Shown: positions 55,492 to 64,000 of the stretch, in pieces
How the letters are laid out: every line of letters begins with the position of its first letter
Position numbering within the stretch: position 1 is the stretch's first letter
Assembly (NCBI GenBank): GCA_016217545.1
Contig: JACRHT010000002.1
Coordinates: 62,001 to 126,000, forward strand
Direction of reading: 5' to 3'
DNA: 64,000 nucleotides
Source: Opitutia bacterium
Lineage (GTDB): Bacteria > Verrucomicrobiota > Verrucomicrobiia > Opitutales > Opitutaceae
Translations under genes and position numbers: made by a program
Notes under the pieces: generated by a model
Databases searched by the model: none
Told to the model about the DNA's origin: nothing
What the model saw: only the letters and a program-made list of their open reading frames with translations

Positions 55492-58308
55492 ATGAAGTCC
55501 CTCATCATCGCCGAGAAGCCGTCCGTGGCTGCAGACATCGCCCGCGCGCTCGGCAAAGTTCCCAAGTCCGGCGACCACTACGAGAACGACGAATACGTCA
55601 TCTCCTCCGCCGTCGGCCACGTTGTGGAACTTCAGATGCCCGAGGACATCGACAAGAAGAAATACGGTTTCTGGCGCCTCGAGACGCTCCCGATCATTCC
55701 GGAAAAATTCGAGCTGAAGCCGATCGAGGACTCCAAGGACCGCTTCAATCTCCTCAAGAAGCTCATCGCGCGAAAGGACATTAAAGAGGTCATCAACGCC
55801 TGCGACGCGGGCCGCGAGGGCGAGCTCATCTTCAAGAACCTCGCGCTGCTCGCGAAGAACAAGCACCCGGTGAAGCGCCTCTGGCTCTCCTCGATGACCA
55901 ACGAGGGCATCCGCGAGGCGTTCCAGCACCTGCGCGACGACAAGGAGATGCAGGGCCTCGCCGACGCCGCGCGCTGCCGCAGCGAGAGCGACTGGCTCAT
56001 CGGCATCAACGGCACGCGCGCGATCACCAAGCGCATGTTCGGCTCCCGCGCCGGCAACGTCGCCTCCGTCGGCCGCGTGCAGACTCCCACCCTCGCGCTG
56101 GTCTACGCGCGCGAGCTCGAGATCCGTAATTTCAAGCCGCGCGGCTACTGGCGCGTCACAGCGAAGTTCGGCGTCGCGAAGGGCGAATACGAGGGCACCT
56201 ACCAGCGTCCCGACTTCAAGAAGAGCGACGACGAGCACGACCGCATCGATCGCCTGTGGGAAAAGGCCAAGGCCGAGGCAATCGTCGCCGCGTGCGCCGG
56301 CCAGCCGCTCGCCACCGTTGCCGAGGAAAGGAAGGCCAGCTCGCAGATCGCGCCGCGCCTCTACGACCTCACCACGCTGCAACGCGAGGCGAACGGCCGC
56401 TACGGCTTCCCCGCGAAACGCACGCTGCAGATCGCGCAGGCGCTCTACGAAAAGCACAAGATGATCACCTACCCCCGCACCGACTCGCGGGCGCTGCCGG
56501 AGGATTATCTGCCCGTCGTGCGCCGCACGCTCCAAAACTTGCACGGCGCCCTCGCGCCGCACGCGCACAAGGCGCTCGAGAAAGGCTACGTTCAGTTCAA
56601 CAAGCGCATCTTCAACAACGCGCAGGTCTCCGACCACTTCGCCATCATCCCGACCGAGCACGAGGCCAAGCACCTCGATGAGTCCGAGGCGAAGATCTTC
56701 GACATGATCGCGCGGCGCTTCGTCGCGGCGTTCTTCCCGTCCGCGGAATTCGACGTCACCACGCGCACGAGCACGGTCGCCGGCCACAATTTCAAGACCG
56801 AGGGCAAGGTCCTCACCGTCCCCGGCTGGCTCGAAGTCTACGGCAAGAGCACGGTCGACGAGGATTCACCCGACTCGAAGGCGCTGCCCGCGATGTCCGC
56901 CGACGACGCCGGCAAAGCCAAGACTCTCTCCACCGAACTGCACGAGGAAGCCACCCGCCCGCCGCCGCGCTACACGGAAGCCACGCTGCTCTCCGCGATG
57001 GAAACCGCCGGCAAGCTCGTCGACGACGATGAACTCGCCGAAGCGATGAAGGAGCGCGGTCTCGGCACGCCCGCGACCCGCGCCGACACCATCGACGGCC
57101 TCATCTACCAGAAGTATATCGACCGCAATCAGCGCGAGCTCGTCCCGAGCGCCAAAGCCGAGCAAGTCATGCAATTCCTCGCCGCCGTGAAGGCCGAGGA
57201 TCTCACGTCGCCCGCGATGACCGGCGAGTGGGAGTTCCACCTCCGCGAGATGGAGCACGGCAAGTATTCGCGCGAGAAGTTCATGGCGGAAATCGCCAAG
57301 GAAACCCGCGGCATCGTCGAACGCGTGAAAGGCTTCGAGGAAGACGACTCGATCGCGCGCGAGACCGACATCCCCTCGCCCACCGACGGCAAGCCCCTGC
57401 GCGAGACGCTCCGCGGCTACAAATCCCAGGACGGCGAATTGATGATCTACAAGGTCATCGGCGGCCGCCGCATGGAGGAGCACGAGGTCAAGGAACTCGT
57501 CTCCGCCGGCAAAGTCGGTCCGCTCGACGGGTTCATTTCCGCGAAGACCCGCAACCGCTTCTCCGCCCTCCTCAAGCTCAATCAAGTCGAGGAAGAGGAA
57601 AAGGACGGCACGAAGACCAAGAAGTGGAAGACCGAGTTCGATTTCGGCGACAAGGCCGACATCAGCGGCCTCGTCCCGTTCTGGACGCATCCGGAAACCG
57701 GCGCCGAACTCTGCGAAAACGGCAGCAGCTTCATCCTGCGCGAACGCGACCCGGCCGCGGAAGGCGGCTGGAAACAGACGTTCCGCCTCGGCCGCATCCT
57801 CTGCCAGAAGCCGATCACTCACGAGATGGCGATCGACCTCATCTCGAAGGGCAAGACGGGCCTCATCCAGGGCTTCATCTCGAAAAAAGGCCGCCCGTTC
57901 GACGCGTTCCTCAAACACGAAGGCGCGCGCATCGCGTGGGAATTCCCGCCCCGCGCCCCGAAGCTCGACAAGGACGGCAAGCCCATCGAGCGCAAAGCCC
58001 GCGCCAAGGTCGACCTCTCGAAGGCCGTCGTCCTCGGCAAGAGCCCCGCGCACGACGGCGGCGAGCTGGTCGAGCTCGGTGACGCCTACTACGTGCGCAA
58101 GCCCGAGCAGGACAACCGCTCCGTTTTCAAGCTCTCCAAGAAGCTCTGCGAGCACGAGATCGCCCCCGCGGTCGTCCAAAAGCTCCTCGCCGACGGCAAG
58201 AGCGATCTCATCGAAGGCTTCGTCTCGAAGCGCGGCAACAAGTTCGGCGCCTACCTCGTGCTCTCAGCGAAGAAGGACAAGGCCGAGTTCGAGTTCCCGC
58301 CGCGGTGA
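55492..58308 (+). CDS. topB: DNA topoisomerase III-like type IA topoisomerase
   Basis: A 938-residue type IA topoisomerase. The Toprim domain (KSLIIAEKPSVAADIARALG, INACDAGREGELIF) is followed by the catalytic tyrosine motif YPRTDSRALP, RVQTPTLALVYARE and GLGTPATRADTIDGLI of the TopB group. In place of C-terminal zinc fingers it carries three Topo_C_Rpt-like repeats: VGPLDGFISAKTRNRFSALL, TGLIQGFISKKGRPFDAFL and SDLIEGFVSKRGNKFGAYL. Type IA enzymes of this kind decatenate or relax negatively supercoiled DNA. The name topB rests on the N-terminal pattern; TopA with repeat C-termini is the alternative. Confidence 0.92.
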   Translation: MKSLIIAEKPSVAADIARALGKVPKSGDHYENDEYVISSAVGHVVELQMPEDIDKKKYGFWRLETLPIIPEKFELKPIEDSKDRFNLLKKLIARKDIKEVINACDAGREGELIFKNLALLAKNKHPVKRLWLSSMTNEGIREAFQHLRDDKEMQGLADAARCRSESDWLIGINGTRAITKRMFGSRAGNVASVGRVQTPTLALVYARELEIRNFKPRGYWRVTAKFGVAKGEYEGTYQRPDFKKSDDEHDRIDRLWEKAKAEAIVAACAGQPLATVAEERKASSQIAPRLYDLTTLQREANGRYGFPAKRTLQIAQALYEKHKMITYPRTDSRALPEDYLPVVRRTLQNLHGALAPHAHKALEKGYVQFNKRIFNNAQVSDHFAIIPTEHEAKHLDESEAKIFDMIARRFVAAFFPSAEFDVTTRTSTVAGHNFKTEGKVLTVPGWLEVYGKSTVDEDSPDSKALPAMSADDAGKAKTLSTELHEEATRPPPRYTEATLLSAMETAGKLVDDDELAEAMKERGLGTPATRADTIDGLIYQKYIDRNQRELVPSAKAEQVMQFLAAVKAEDLTSPAMTGEWEFHLREMEHGKYSREKFMAEIAKETRGIVERVKGFEEDDSIARETDIPSPTDGKPLRETLRGYKSQDGELMIYKVIGGRRMEEHEVKELVSAGKVGPLDGFISAKTRNRFSALLKLNQVEEEEKDGTKTKKWKTEFDFGDKADISGLVPFWTHPETGAELCENGSSFILRERDPAAEGGWKQTFRLGRILCQKPITHEMAIDLISKGKTGLIQGFISKKGRPFDAFLKHEGARIAWEFPPRAPKLDKDGKPIERKARAKVDLSKAVVLGKSPAHDGGELVELGDAYYVRKPEQDNRSVFKLSKKLCEHEIAPAVVQKLLADGKSDLIEGFVSKRGNKFGAYLVLSAKKDKAEFEFPPR

Positions 58309-58463
58309 GGGTGAGATAGGTCGTTGCGACCGACGCCACTTCCCGCCGTTGCAGGGGAGTTCGTCCTGCGCCGCCTCCGCCCGCACCCGACACACCGACC
58401 GCTCGTCCCTTTCCCCTCGCGCCGAGGGTGAAACCGTGGCCTGTTGGCGGCGTCTCTCTCGCC

Positions 58464-59504
58464 ATGCGCACGCTGTTTCGCCTCGCCGTTCTCGTCTTCG
58501 CCCTCGTGGCCGCCACCAGCGTTTTCTACGCCTTCCAGCAGCAGAAGGCCCTGAAGCTGGCTCGCAACGCCGCCGAGTCGCTCGAGAAGGAGCGCAACGA
58601 TCTCCGCAAGAAACTCTGGGACGCCGACAAACGTCGCGGCGAACTCGAGGCCCAGCTCCGCAACCGTCGCGGCGGTCCGGGCGGCCCCGACGGTGAGTCC
58701 GGCCCCGGCGATGGCTCGATCGAAAACGCCGCGGTCGACGCCACGATCCGCTTCGCCCGCGAAGCCGAGGGCGGTCCGTTCGGTCGCTTCATGGCGATGA
58801 TGGACAACCCCGAGATCCAGCGCCTGATGGCCCAGCAGCAGCTCGGCGCCCTCGACTCGCGCTACGCCGCGTTGTTCAAGAACCTCAACCTCTCGCCCGC
58901 CCAGCTCGAGCAGTTCAAAAATCTCCTGGTCGAAAAGCGCACTGCCGTCGCCGACGTGATGGCCGCCGCCCGCTCGCAGGGCCTCACCGGCCGCGAAAAC
59001 CGCGATGAACTGCGCGCGCTCGTGCAGAACGCGCAGAACGAGGTCGACAACAACATCCGCGCCACGATCGGCGATGCCGCCTTCGCGCAGTATCAGAACT
59101 TCGAGCAGACCCAGCCGCAACGCACCGTCGTCTCCCAGCTCCAGCAGCGCCTGAGCTACACCGATGCGCCGCTCACCGATGCGCAGTCGGAGCAACTCGT
59201 CCAAGTCCTCTCCGCCACGACCGAGCAAAAGAACCCCAGCGCTGGGGGGATTCGCACGCCGGCCGGCCGCATCGGCTTCGGCGGCAACGGCGGCGCGCAG
59301 ATCACCGACACTGCGGTCCAGCAATCCGCCACGGTGCTCTCCGCCAGCCAGCAACAGGCGCTCCAGCAGCTTCAGGCCGAGCAACAGGCGCAGGCCCAAC
59401 TCGCCAAGCTCATGCGCGAGCAATTTCAACGGCGCGGCGGCAACGGCACAGGCGCGTCCTCGACGTCGACCCCGGTGCAAGTCCCCACGCCGCCGAAGGG
59501 CTGA
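58464..59504 (+). CDS. membrane-anchored coiled-coil protein
   Basis: A 346-residue protein with an N-terminal membrane segment (LFRLAVLVFALVAATSVFYAF), a coiled coil (about 24-70), a Gly/Pro linker (GGPGGPDGESGPGDG), a helical region with repeated LSPAQLEQFKNLLVEKR-like segments (about 130-230), and a Gln-rich C-terminal part (QQQALQQLQAEQQAQAQLAK). I do not recognise a specific family. It lies 155 bp after topB and is probably a separate unit; the gap carries a GGTCG...CGACC hairpin. Confidence 0.68.
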   Translation: MRTLFRLAVLVFALVAATSVFYAFQQQKALKLARNAAESLEKERNDLRKKLWDADKRRGELEAQLRNRRGGPGGPDGESGPGDGSIENAAVDATIRFAREAEGGPFGRFMAMMDNPEIQRLMAQQQLGALDSRYAALFKNLNLSPAQLEQFKNLLVEKRTAVADVMAAARSQGLTGRENRDELRALVQNAQNEVDNNIRATIGDAAFAQYQNFEQTQPQRTVVSQLQQRLSYTDAPLTDAQSEQLVQVLSATTEQKNPSAGGIRTPAGRIGFGGNGGAQITDTAVQQSATVLSASQQQALQQLQAEQQAQAQLAKLMREQFQRRGGNGTGASSTSTPVQVPTPPKG

Positions 59505-59518
59505 CACAAACTTACAGC

Positions 59519-59547
59519 TTGTCGCAGTTTCGCGCGGGGAGTTAAAT
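59519..59547 (+). promoter_or_regulatory. candidate promoter for fba
   Basis: TTGTCG (59519-59524) and TTAAAT (59542-59547) are separated by 17 bp, both near consensus. The -10 lies 17 bp before the fba ATG, so the leader would be about 11 nt. Confidence 0.5.
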
Positions 59548-59564
59548 CTCAGGCTCTCCCCGTT

Positions 59565-60515
59565 ATGATCGTCACTACTGCCCAGCTCTTCAAACACGCC
59601 TACGGCAAATACGCCATCGGCGCCTACAACATCAACAACGCGGAACAGGCCATGGGCCTGTTCAAGGGCTGCATCAGCTCGAAAGCGCCCTTCATCATCC
59701 AGATCTCCAAGGGCGCCCGCAAATACACCGACAAGAAGATGCTCGAGGCGATCATCCGCTCGGCGGACGAGATCTTCCCCGAAGCGATCTTCGCGGTGCA
59801 CCTGGACCACGGCGACGAGGAGACCTGCTACGACTGCATCAACTCCGGCTTCTACAGCTCGGTGATGATCGACGCCTCGCACGACCCCTTCGAAAAGAAC
59901 GTGGCGATCACCAAGCGCGTCGTCGACGCGGCCCACGCCAAGGGCATCTCCGTCGAGGCCGAGCTCGGCATGCTCGGTGGCGTCGAGGAGGACATCAAGG
60001 TCGAGGACGGCCATGCCACCCTCACGAACCCGGCCGAGGCTGAGGACTTCGTCAAGAAGACCGGTTGCGACTCCCTCGCCTGCGCCATCGGCACCTCGCA
60101 CGGCGCCTTCAAGTTCAAGGGCAAGCAATCCCTCCACTTCGACGTGCTCGAGAAGATCAAGGCCCGCATGCCCGGCTTCCCGCTCGTCATGCACGGCAGC
60201 TCCAGCGTGCCGAAGGACGAGGTCGACCGCATCAACGCCGCCGGCGGCACCATCAAGGACTCGATGGGCGTCGACGTGAACGAGTATCTCCCCGCCGCCA
60301 AGCTCGGCGTCACCAAGATCAACATCGACACCGACGGCCGCCTCGTCTGGACGCGCGTGCACCGCGAGTTCTTCCGCGACAAGCCCGCCGAGTTCGACTT
60401 CCGCCCGCCGGGCAAGATCTTCATCGAGGAATACGCGAAGTTCATCGCCTCGCGCAACGTGCTGCTCGGCTCCGCCGGCCAGCTCGACGACCTCCGCGCC
60501 AGCTTGAAGAAATAA
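59565..60515 (+). CDS. fba: class II fructose-bisphosphate aldolase
   Basis: Zinc-dependent cleavage of fructose-1,6-bisphosphate in glycolysis and its reversal in gluconeogenesis. The 316-residue protein has YAIGAYNINNAEQAMGLFKG, the metal His block AVHLDHGDEETCYDCINSGF, MIDASHDPFEKN, EAELGMLGGVEEDI, and the second metal/phosphate block LVMHGSSSVPKDEVDRI, closing with LGVTKINIDTDGRLVW. A strong terminator follows, so it is monocistronic or the end of a unit. Confidence 0.95.
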   Translation: MIVTTAQLFKHAYGKYAIGAYNINNAEQAMGLFKGCISSKAPFIIQISKGARKYTDKKMLEAIIRSADEIFPEAIFAVHLDHGDEETCYDCINSGFYSSVMIDASHDPFEKNVAITKRVVDAAHAKGISVEAELGMLGGVEEDIKVEDGHATLTNPAEAEDFVKKTGCDSLACAIGTSHGAFKFKGKQSLHFDVLEKIKARMPGFPLVMHGSSSVPKDEVDRINAAGGTIKDSMGVDVNEYLPAAKLGVTKINIDTDGRLVWTRVHREFFRDKPAEFDFRPPGKIFIEEYAKFIASRNVLLGSAGQLDDLRASLKK

Positions 60516-60542
60516 GCTCTGCCGCACGAGCCACTCACTCTC

Positions 60543-60576
60543 AACGCCGCCTCAATCCGAGGCGGCGTTTTTCTTT
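60543..60576 (+). terminator. rho-independent terminator of fba
   Basis: An 11-bp perfect stem (AACGCCGCCTC / GAGGCGGCGTT) with an AATCC loop and the tail TTTCTTT, 27 bp after the fba stop. Confidence 0.94.
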
Positions 60577-60630
60577 GTCGGCAATTTACGGCTCGGCGCG
60601 ATCCACGCCGATTTGCATGCTCGTCCCACA

Positions 60631-61671
60631 ATGAAGCCGTCATTCCGCTCGTGCCTTCTACGGATCATCGTCGCCGCCAGCGCCCTACTCACCGTCGCGC
60701 AGGCCGCAGACTCCAAGAGCCCCCTCGTCAAGGTCGCCGACATCCCCATGCAGCGCGCACGCGTCGGCGCGGCCATCGCGCCGCTCGGCGACTACCTCTA
60801 CATCTTCGGCGGCAGCGGCGGCGGCGCGCCGATCTACGACGCCGAGCGCCTCGACCTGCGCACCGGCAAGACGGAGAAAATCGACGGCACCTTCCTCGCC
60901 CGCCGCTATCACGGTGCCTTTGAATACCAGGGCAAATTCTACCTCGTCGGCGGCGACGGCTACGCGCTCCCGGGGCGCTCCCACGAAGACAACGTCGAAG
61001 TCTACGATCCCGCGACCGGCAAGGTTTCCCTGATCGAAAAGATGCCGCGCCCGCGTGCGCGCTTCGGCGTCGTGAAAATCGGCAACGAAGCCTGGCTGGT
61101 CGGCGGCACGAAGCACAAGGAAGGCCGCTCGTATTCGCAGACCAACGAAGTCGAAATCTTTGACCTCGCCAAACTCGAGTGGCGCAAAGGTCCGCCCATG
61201 CCTACGCCGCGCGACGCGCCCGTGGTCGTCGTGGGAGCCTTCGCCGTCGTTGCCGGCGGCTACGCCAGCGGCACCACGCTCGACGAGGTCGAAATGTGGG
61301 TCCCGACGGAGCAGGTCTGGAAACACCTCCCCAAGCTCGGCCAGCCGGTCAGCTCCCACAGCGCCGCGTTCCTCGGCCGCTGGCTCTTCCTCTTCGGTTC
61401 CCACGACGTGGGCGACCAAGTGCTCGCCTACGAGCTGAGCACACGCAAAACGACGAAGATCTCTCCGGGATTCCTGAACACCCGGCGATCGATTGCCATC
61501 ACTCTCGGCGATCGCATCTACGTGGTCGGCGGCGAAGCGGTCGACACCGGTCCAGCAGGCGGACGCAACGGCGGTCACGTCGCGAATTCGGGTAACACCA
61601 CCTACGCCGGATCCGAACGAGCCACGATCCAAGTCTTCGAGCTCAATCCCGACTACAAGCCGGCGCCGTGA
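60631..61671 (+). CDS. exported Kelch-repeat beta-propeller protein
   Basis: A 346-residue protein with signal SCLLRIIVAASALLTVAQAA and six Kelch-type repeats with the usual double-glycine motif: YLYIFGGSGG, FYLVGGDG, AWLVGGTK, AVVAGGYA, LFLFGSHD, IYVVGGEA. This predicts a six-bladed beta-propeller in the periplasm or outside the cell. Kelch propellers bind ligands or carry out sugar-related reactions (for example NanM mutarotase); here no specific function can be given. Confidence 0.85.
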   Translation: MKPSFRSCLLRIIVAASALLTVAQAADSKSPLVKVADIPMQRARVGAAIAPLGDYLYIFGGSGGGAPIYDAERLDLRTGKTEKIDGTFLARRYHGAFEYQGKFYLVGGDGYALPGRSHEDNVEVYDPATGKVSLIEKMPRPRARFGVVKIGNEAWLVGGTKHKEGRSYSQTNEVEIFDLAKLEWRKGPPMPTPRDAPVVVVGAFAVVAGGYASGTTLDEVEMWVPTEQVWKHLPKLGQPVSSHSAAFLGRWLFLFGSHDVGDQVLAYELSTRKTTKISPGFLNTRRSIAITLGDRIYVVGGEAVDTGPAGGRNGGHVANSGNTTYAGSERATIQVFELNPDYKPAP

Positions 61672-61743
61672 GTCTGTTCTACCGGGACTGAGGACTCGTC
61701 ATTGCCACCACAGCCGGCGAGCCTCCCGCTCGCTGGCTTTTTC

Positions 61744-62280
61744 ATGAACCTCGTCTTCCTCCACGGCGCTCCCGCCACCGGCAAATACACCGTCGGCCGC
61801 GAACTCGCCGCGCTGACAGGCTACGAGCTGTATCACAATCACCTCGTGGTCGATGAAGTGTTGCGACGCCACGCGTTCGGCTCGCCGGCGTTTGTCGCCG
61901 AACGAGACACCGCGTGGCGCACTCATCTCGGCACAGCGGCGCGTCGCTCGGAGGGCGGCCTGATCTTCACCTTCAACCCCGAGAACACCGTTCCGCAGGC
62001 ATTCATCGATTGGCTCTTCGAAAAACTGCCGCGCGACACCAGCTCGGTGTTGCTCTCGATCGAACTCGCAGCCGCCGAAAGTGAGATTGAAGCTCGCCTC
62101 GCCAGCGAGCAGCGCCAGGGCTTCCGCAAACTCACCGACGTCGCGCTCTACTGGCAGCTGCGCGAAGCCGGGGCCTTCCGCTCGCCCGCGATTCCGCGCA
62201 CCGATCTGCGCTTGGACACCGCGCAGCTTTCTCCGGCCGACGCCGCGCGCGCGATCGCGCAGCGCTTCACCCTCGCCTGA
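61744..62280 (+). CDS. P-loop kinase-like protein
   Basis: A 178-residue cytoplasmic protein starting MNLVFLHGAPATGKYTVGRE with a Walker A of the form GAPATGKYT, placed at residues 8-16, as in shikimate-kinase-like and small-molecule kinases. A DxxxR-like segment (VVDEVLRRHAF) follows, and the C-terminal part contains TDLRLDTAQLSPADAARAIA, a pattern of gluconate/shikimate kinase-type P-loop proteins. The substrate is unknown. It sits one base before the M29 gene, suggesting coupling. Confidence 0.75.
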   Translation: MNLVFLHGAPATGKYTVGRELAALTGYELYHNHLVVDEVLRRHAFGSPAFVAERDTAWRTHLGTAARRSEGGLIFTFNPENTVPQAFIDWLFEKLPRDTSSVLLSIELAAAESEIEARLASEQRQGFRKLTDVALYWQLREAGAFRSPAIPRTDLRLDTAQLSPADAARAIAQRFTLA

Positions 62281-62281
62281 G

Positions 62282-63469
62282 ATGCTGCCCGACTTCGAAG
62301 TTCGTCTACGCGACTACGCCGAAGCGATCGTCCGCGTCGGCGTGAATCTCCAGCCCGGACAGAAGCTCCTCGTCACCGATCCCTACGATCAACAAGGCGT
62401 CGCCCGCAGCGCCGAAGTGCTGGTCGAAGCCGTGCAGCGAGCCGCGCTCGCAGTCGACGGAGAGGTTGAAGTGGTCTGGAGCCCAAGGGCCGAAATTCGC
62501 GCGATGGCCGAGGCCGACCAGCGCGGCGCCTTCGATCGCCTGGTCGAGCAAAACACCTCGCGACTCGCGCACCATCTCCGTCGCGGCGGCGCGTTTTTCT
62601 TTCTCACTGGCAGTCAGCCGCGTCTCATGGACGGCGTGCCCGCCGCACACCTCGCCGCCCAGCACGAGATCGCGTGGCGACACTTCGGTCCCATCGTCCA
62701 GCAACTCGTGCGCGGCGCCACCCAATGGTCCATCGCACCCGCGCCCTCACCGACTTGGGCCGCACTGACATTCGCCGACCTCCCGAGCGAGGAGCGCCTC
62801 GCCGCGCTGTGGCGTTGCATATTCGACAGCGCACGCGCCACCGGCACCGGAGACACCATCGCTCGCTGGAACGATCACCTCGAACGTCTCGTCGCCACGG
62901 CCGGCAAACTGAACGCCGCGCGTCACGCCACGCTCCAGTTCACCGGTCCCGGCACCGATCTCACGGTCAAACTCCCGCCCCAACACCACTGGTGCACCGC
63001 CGCGCAGCACACTAAACGCGGTGTGCGCCACGTGGTCAATCTGCCCACCGAGGAAGTTTTCACCGCGCCCGATTGTCGGACCGCGAGCGGCCGCGTCCGC
63101 GTCGCGCGGCCCGTCTGCCACGCCGGCACCACGATCGAGGGCATCGAACTGGAGTTTCGCGCCGGCCGCGTTGTGGCCTCCACCGCGCGCACCAACGCCG
63201 ACTTGCTCCGTGAACTGCTCGCGACCGACCGTGGCGCCGCGCGACTCGGCGAAATCGCTCTGCTCGCGAGCGAACTCGGCGCCCCGGCGCCGACGTGGCC
63301 GCACGCGCGCCGCGTCTTTCATCACCCGCTGCTTGACGAGAACGCCGCCAACCACATCGCGCTCGGCGAGGCGTATCCATTTTGCCACCGCGGTTGGTGG
63401 AAGCGCGCCGTGAATCGCAGTCTCGTGCACGTCGACCTCCCGCTCGACGCCCGCGTGACGCTCGGCTAG
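62282..63469 (+). CDS. M29-family metallo-aminopeptidase (second copy)
   Basis: A 395-residue M29 aminopeptidase of the AmpS/aminopeptidase T group. Metal ligand regions are VNLPTEEVFTAPDCRTASG, ARLGEIALLASELGAP, and RVFHHPLLDENAANHIALGE (in parts: LLDENAANHIALG), all with the expected Glu, His and Asp. The start ATG at 62282 follows the P-loop gene stop by one base. It is clearly different in sequence from the M29 gene at 49.3 kb, so the two represent different M29 branches. Confidence 0.93.
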   Translation: MLPDFEVRLRDYAEAIVRVGVNLQPGQKLLVTDPYDQQGVARSAEVLVEAVQRAALAVDGEVEVVWSPRAEIRAMAEADQRGAFDRLVEQNTSRLAHHLRRGGAFFFLTGSQPRLMDGVPAAHLAAQHEIAWRHFGPIVQQLVRGATQWSIAPAPSPTWAALTFADLPSEERLAALWRCIFDSARATGTGDTIARWNDHLERLVATAGKLNAARHATLQFTGPGTDLTVKLPPQHHWCTAAQHTKRGVRHVVNLPTEEVFTAPDCRTASGRVRVARPVCHAGTTIEGIELEFRAGRVVASTARTNADLLRELLATDRGAARLGEIALLASELGAPAPTWPHARRVFHHPLLDENAANHIALGEAYPFCHRGWWKRAVNRSLVHVDLPLDARVTLG

Positions 63470-63506
63470 GGAACAGCGCGCCACCCTTCCCTGTCCATCG
63501 CGTCCC

Positions 63507-64000
63507 GTGCCGGAACCCGACCCCAGTCCCGCCAACGACCCCGACTTGCTCCAGCGCGCCCGCGCAGGCGACCAGACGGCGTTCGGCCAGCTCATGCGCG
63601 CCCACTACGAACCCGTTTTTCACACGGTGTTTGGCATTTTGCGGAATGAACACGACGCCCGCGACGTCACACAGGAGGTTTGGGTCAAGGTCTGGCAGGA
63701 ATTGCCGCGCTTCCGCGGCGACGCGAAGTTCACGACCTGGGTCCATCCCATCGCCGTGCGCAAATCCCTCGATCATCTCCGCAAGCGTCGCCGCTGGTTC
63801 GACCGGTTCCTGCCGTTCGCCAGTGCCGGCGAAGACGCGCCGCCCGAGGCGGTGATGGTTGCGGAGCCGTCGACCGAAACCACCGCCCGCGACGAAGCCG
63901 AGGGCGGCGAACGCCGCGAGCAACTCCAGCGCGCCCTCGAGGCGCTGCCCCCCAAGCATCGCGCCGTCCTCACGCTCCGCGAGGTGCAGGGCCTCACTTA
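63507..64000 (+). CDS. RNA polymerase ECF-type sigma factor (3' end outside window)
   Basis: At least 164 residues of a sigma-70-family, ECF-type factor, start GTG (63507). Region 2 is clear: LLQRARAGDQTAFGQLMRAHY, RNEHDARDVTQEVWVKVWQE and FTTWVHPIAVRKSLDHLRKR. Region 4 starts LQRALEALPPKHRAVLTLRE but is cut by the window end before the helix-turn-helix is complete. A 36-residue Ala/Glu-rich linker joins the two. An anti-sigma gene is expected to follow, but it lies beyond the window. Confidence 0.92.
   Translation, partial: MPEPDPSPANDPDLLQRARAGDQTAFGQLMRAHYEPVFHTVFGILRNEHDARDVTQEVWVKVWQELPRFRGDAKFTTWVHPIAVRKSLDHLRKRRRWFDRFLPFASAGEDAPPEAVMVAEPSTETTARDEAEGGERREQLQRALEALPPKHRAVLTLREVQGLT

Noticed and set aside
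58251-60527. Long open frame antisense to the coiled-coil gene and fba
   Set aside because: Composition of a shadow frame (Leu/Gly/Val/Asp-rich with no motif), opposite strongly supported fba.

Overview
The window is a dense, G+C-rich bacterial chromosome segment. It has 62 protein genes, one tRNA gene and no intergenic gap above about 220 bp. Genes for lipid A (lpxI, lpxK), LPS transport (an LptE-like lipoprotein) and outer-membrane assembly (a BamD-like protein) show a diderm with LPS. The gene set, the short alanine/proline-rich proteins and the protein sequences look like Verrucomicrobiota, most likely Opitutales/Opitutaceae. That assignment is inferred from recognition, not from a search. 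I saw no prophage, insertion sequence, CRISPR array or rRNA operon.

Layout. 1-1.7 kb: 3' part of a fused Fe3+-type ABC permease. 1.7-5.9 kb (minus): trpD, glmM, a TPR gene and an MFS transporter. 6-11.8 kb (plus): uppP, then a tightly packed run rpmF-plsX-fabH-bamD-like-lptE-like-small ORF-rpe, which links ribosome, fatty-acid/phospholipid and outer-membrane biogenesis. 11.8-14.6 kb (minus): an ABC solute-binding protein and its ATPase without a permease. 14.7-20.9 kb: hpt, tRNA-Ser(GCU), a lone ABC ATPase, a HAD hydrolase, the metK-ahcY methyl-cycle pair with a strong terminator, and a coupled Hpt/DUF1573 pair. 20.9-27.9 kb: UDG-ribE and a tandem HtrA plus inactive HtrA-like protein (minus), diverging from leuS. 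27.9-32.9 kb: an exopolysaccharide secretion operon (FecR-domain protein, beta-barrel, short OPX/Wza-like protein, Wzz-BY-kinase) closed by a terminator and carrying a palindrome in its likely promoter spacer.

33-41.8 kb: lpxI, a DUF151 nuclease-like gene, dus, sufT, sppA, a 494-residue protein of unknown function, a Gfo/Idh oxidoreductase and scpB. 41.9-46.5 kb (plus): pgi, a coiled-coil protein, a 52-residue lipoprotein, rsmI, a 110-residue orphan and a Ppx/GppA phosphatase, several linked by 4-bp stop/start overlaps. 46.6-51.8 kb (minus): lpxK, an M29 aminopeptidase, adenosine deaminase, a DUF1842-like gene and rluD. 51.9-64 kb (plus): a class V aminotransferase, a secreted hydrolase, a TPR protein, topoisomerase III, a membrane-anchored coiled-coil protein, class II fba, a Kelch protein, a P-loop protein, a second M29 peptidase and an ECF sigma factor cut by the window end.

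Most of the window is housekeeping. The least explained parts are the GTAG-footed REP-like hairpins (one inside dus, two as inverted pairs whose feet touch stop or start codons), the secretion-only exopolysaccharide module with its palindromic promoter, the split iron-type ABC transporter, the pseudo-protease beside HtrA, and the conserved-looking 494-residue protein.
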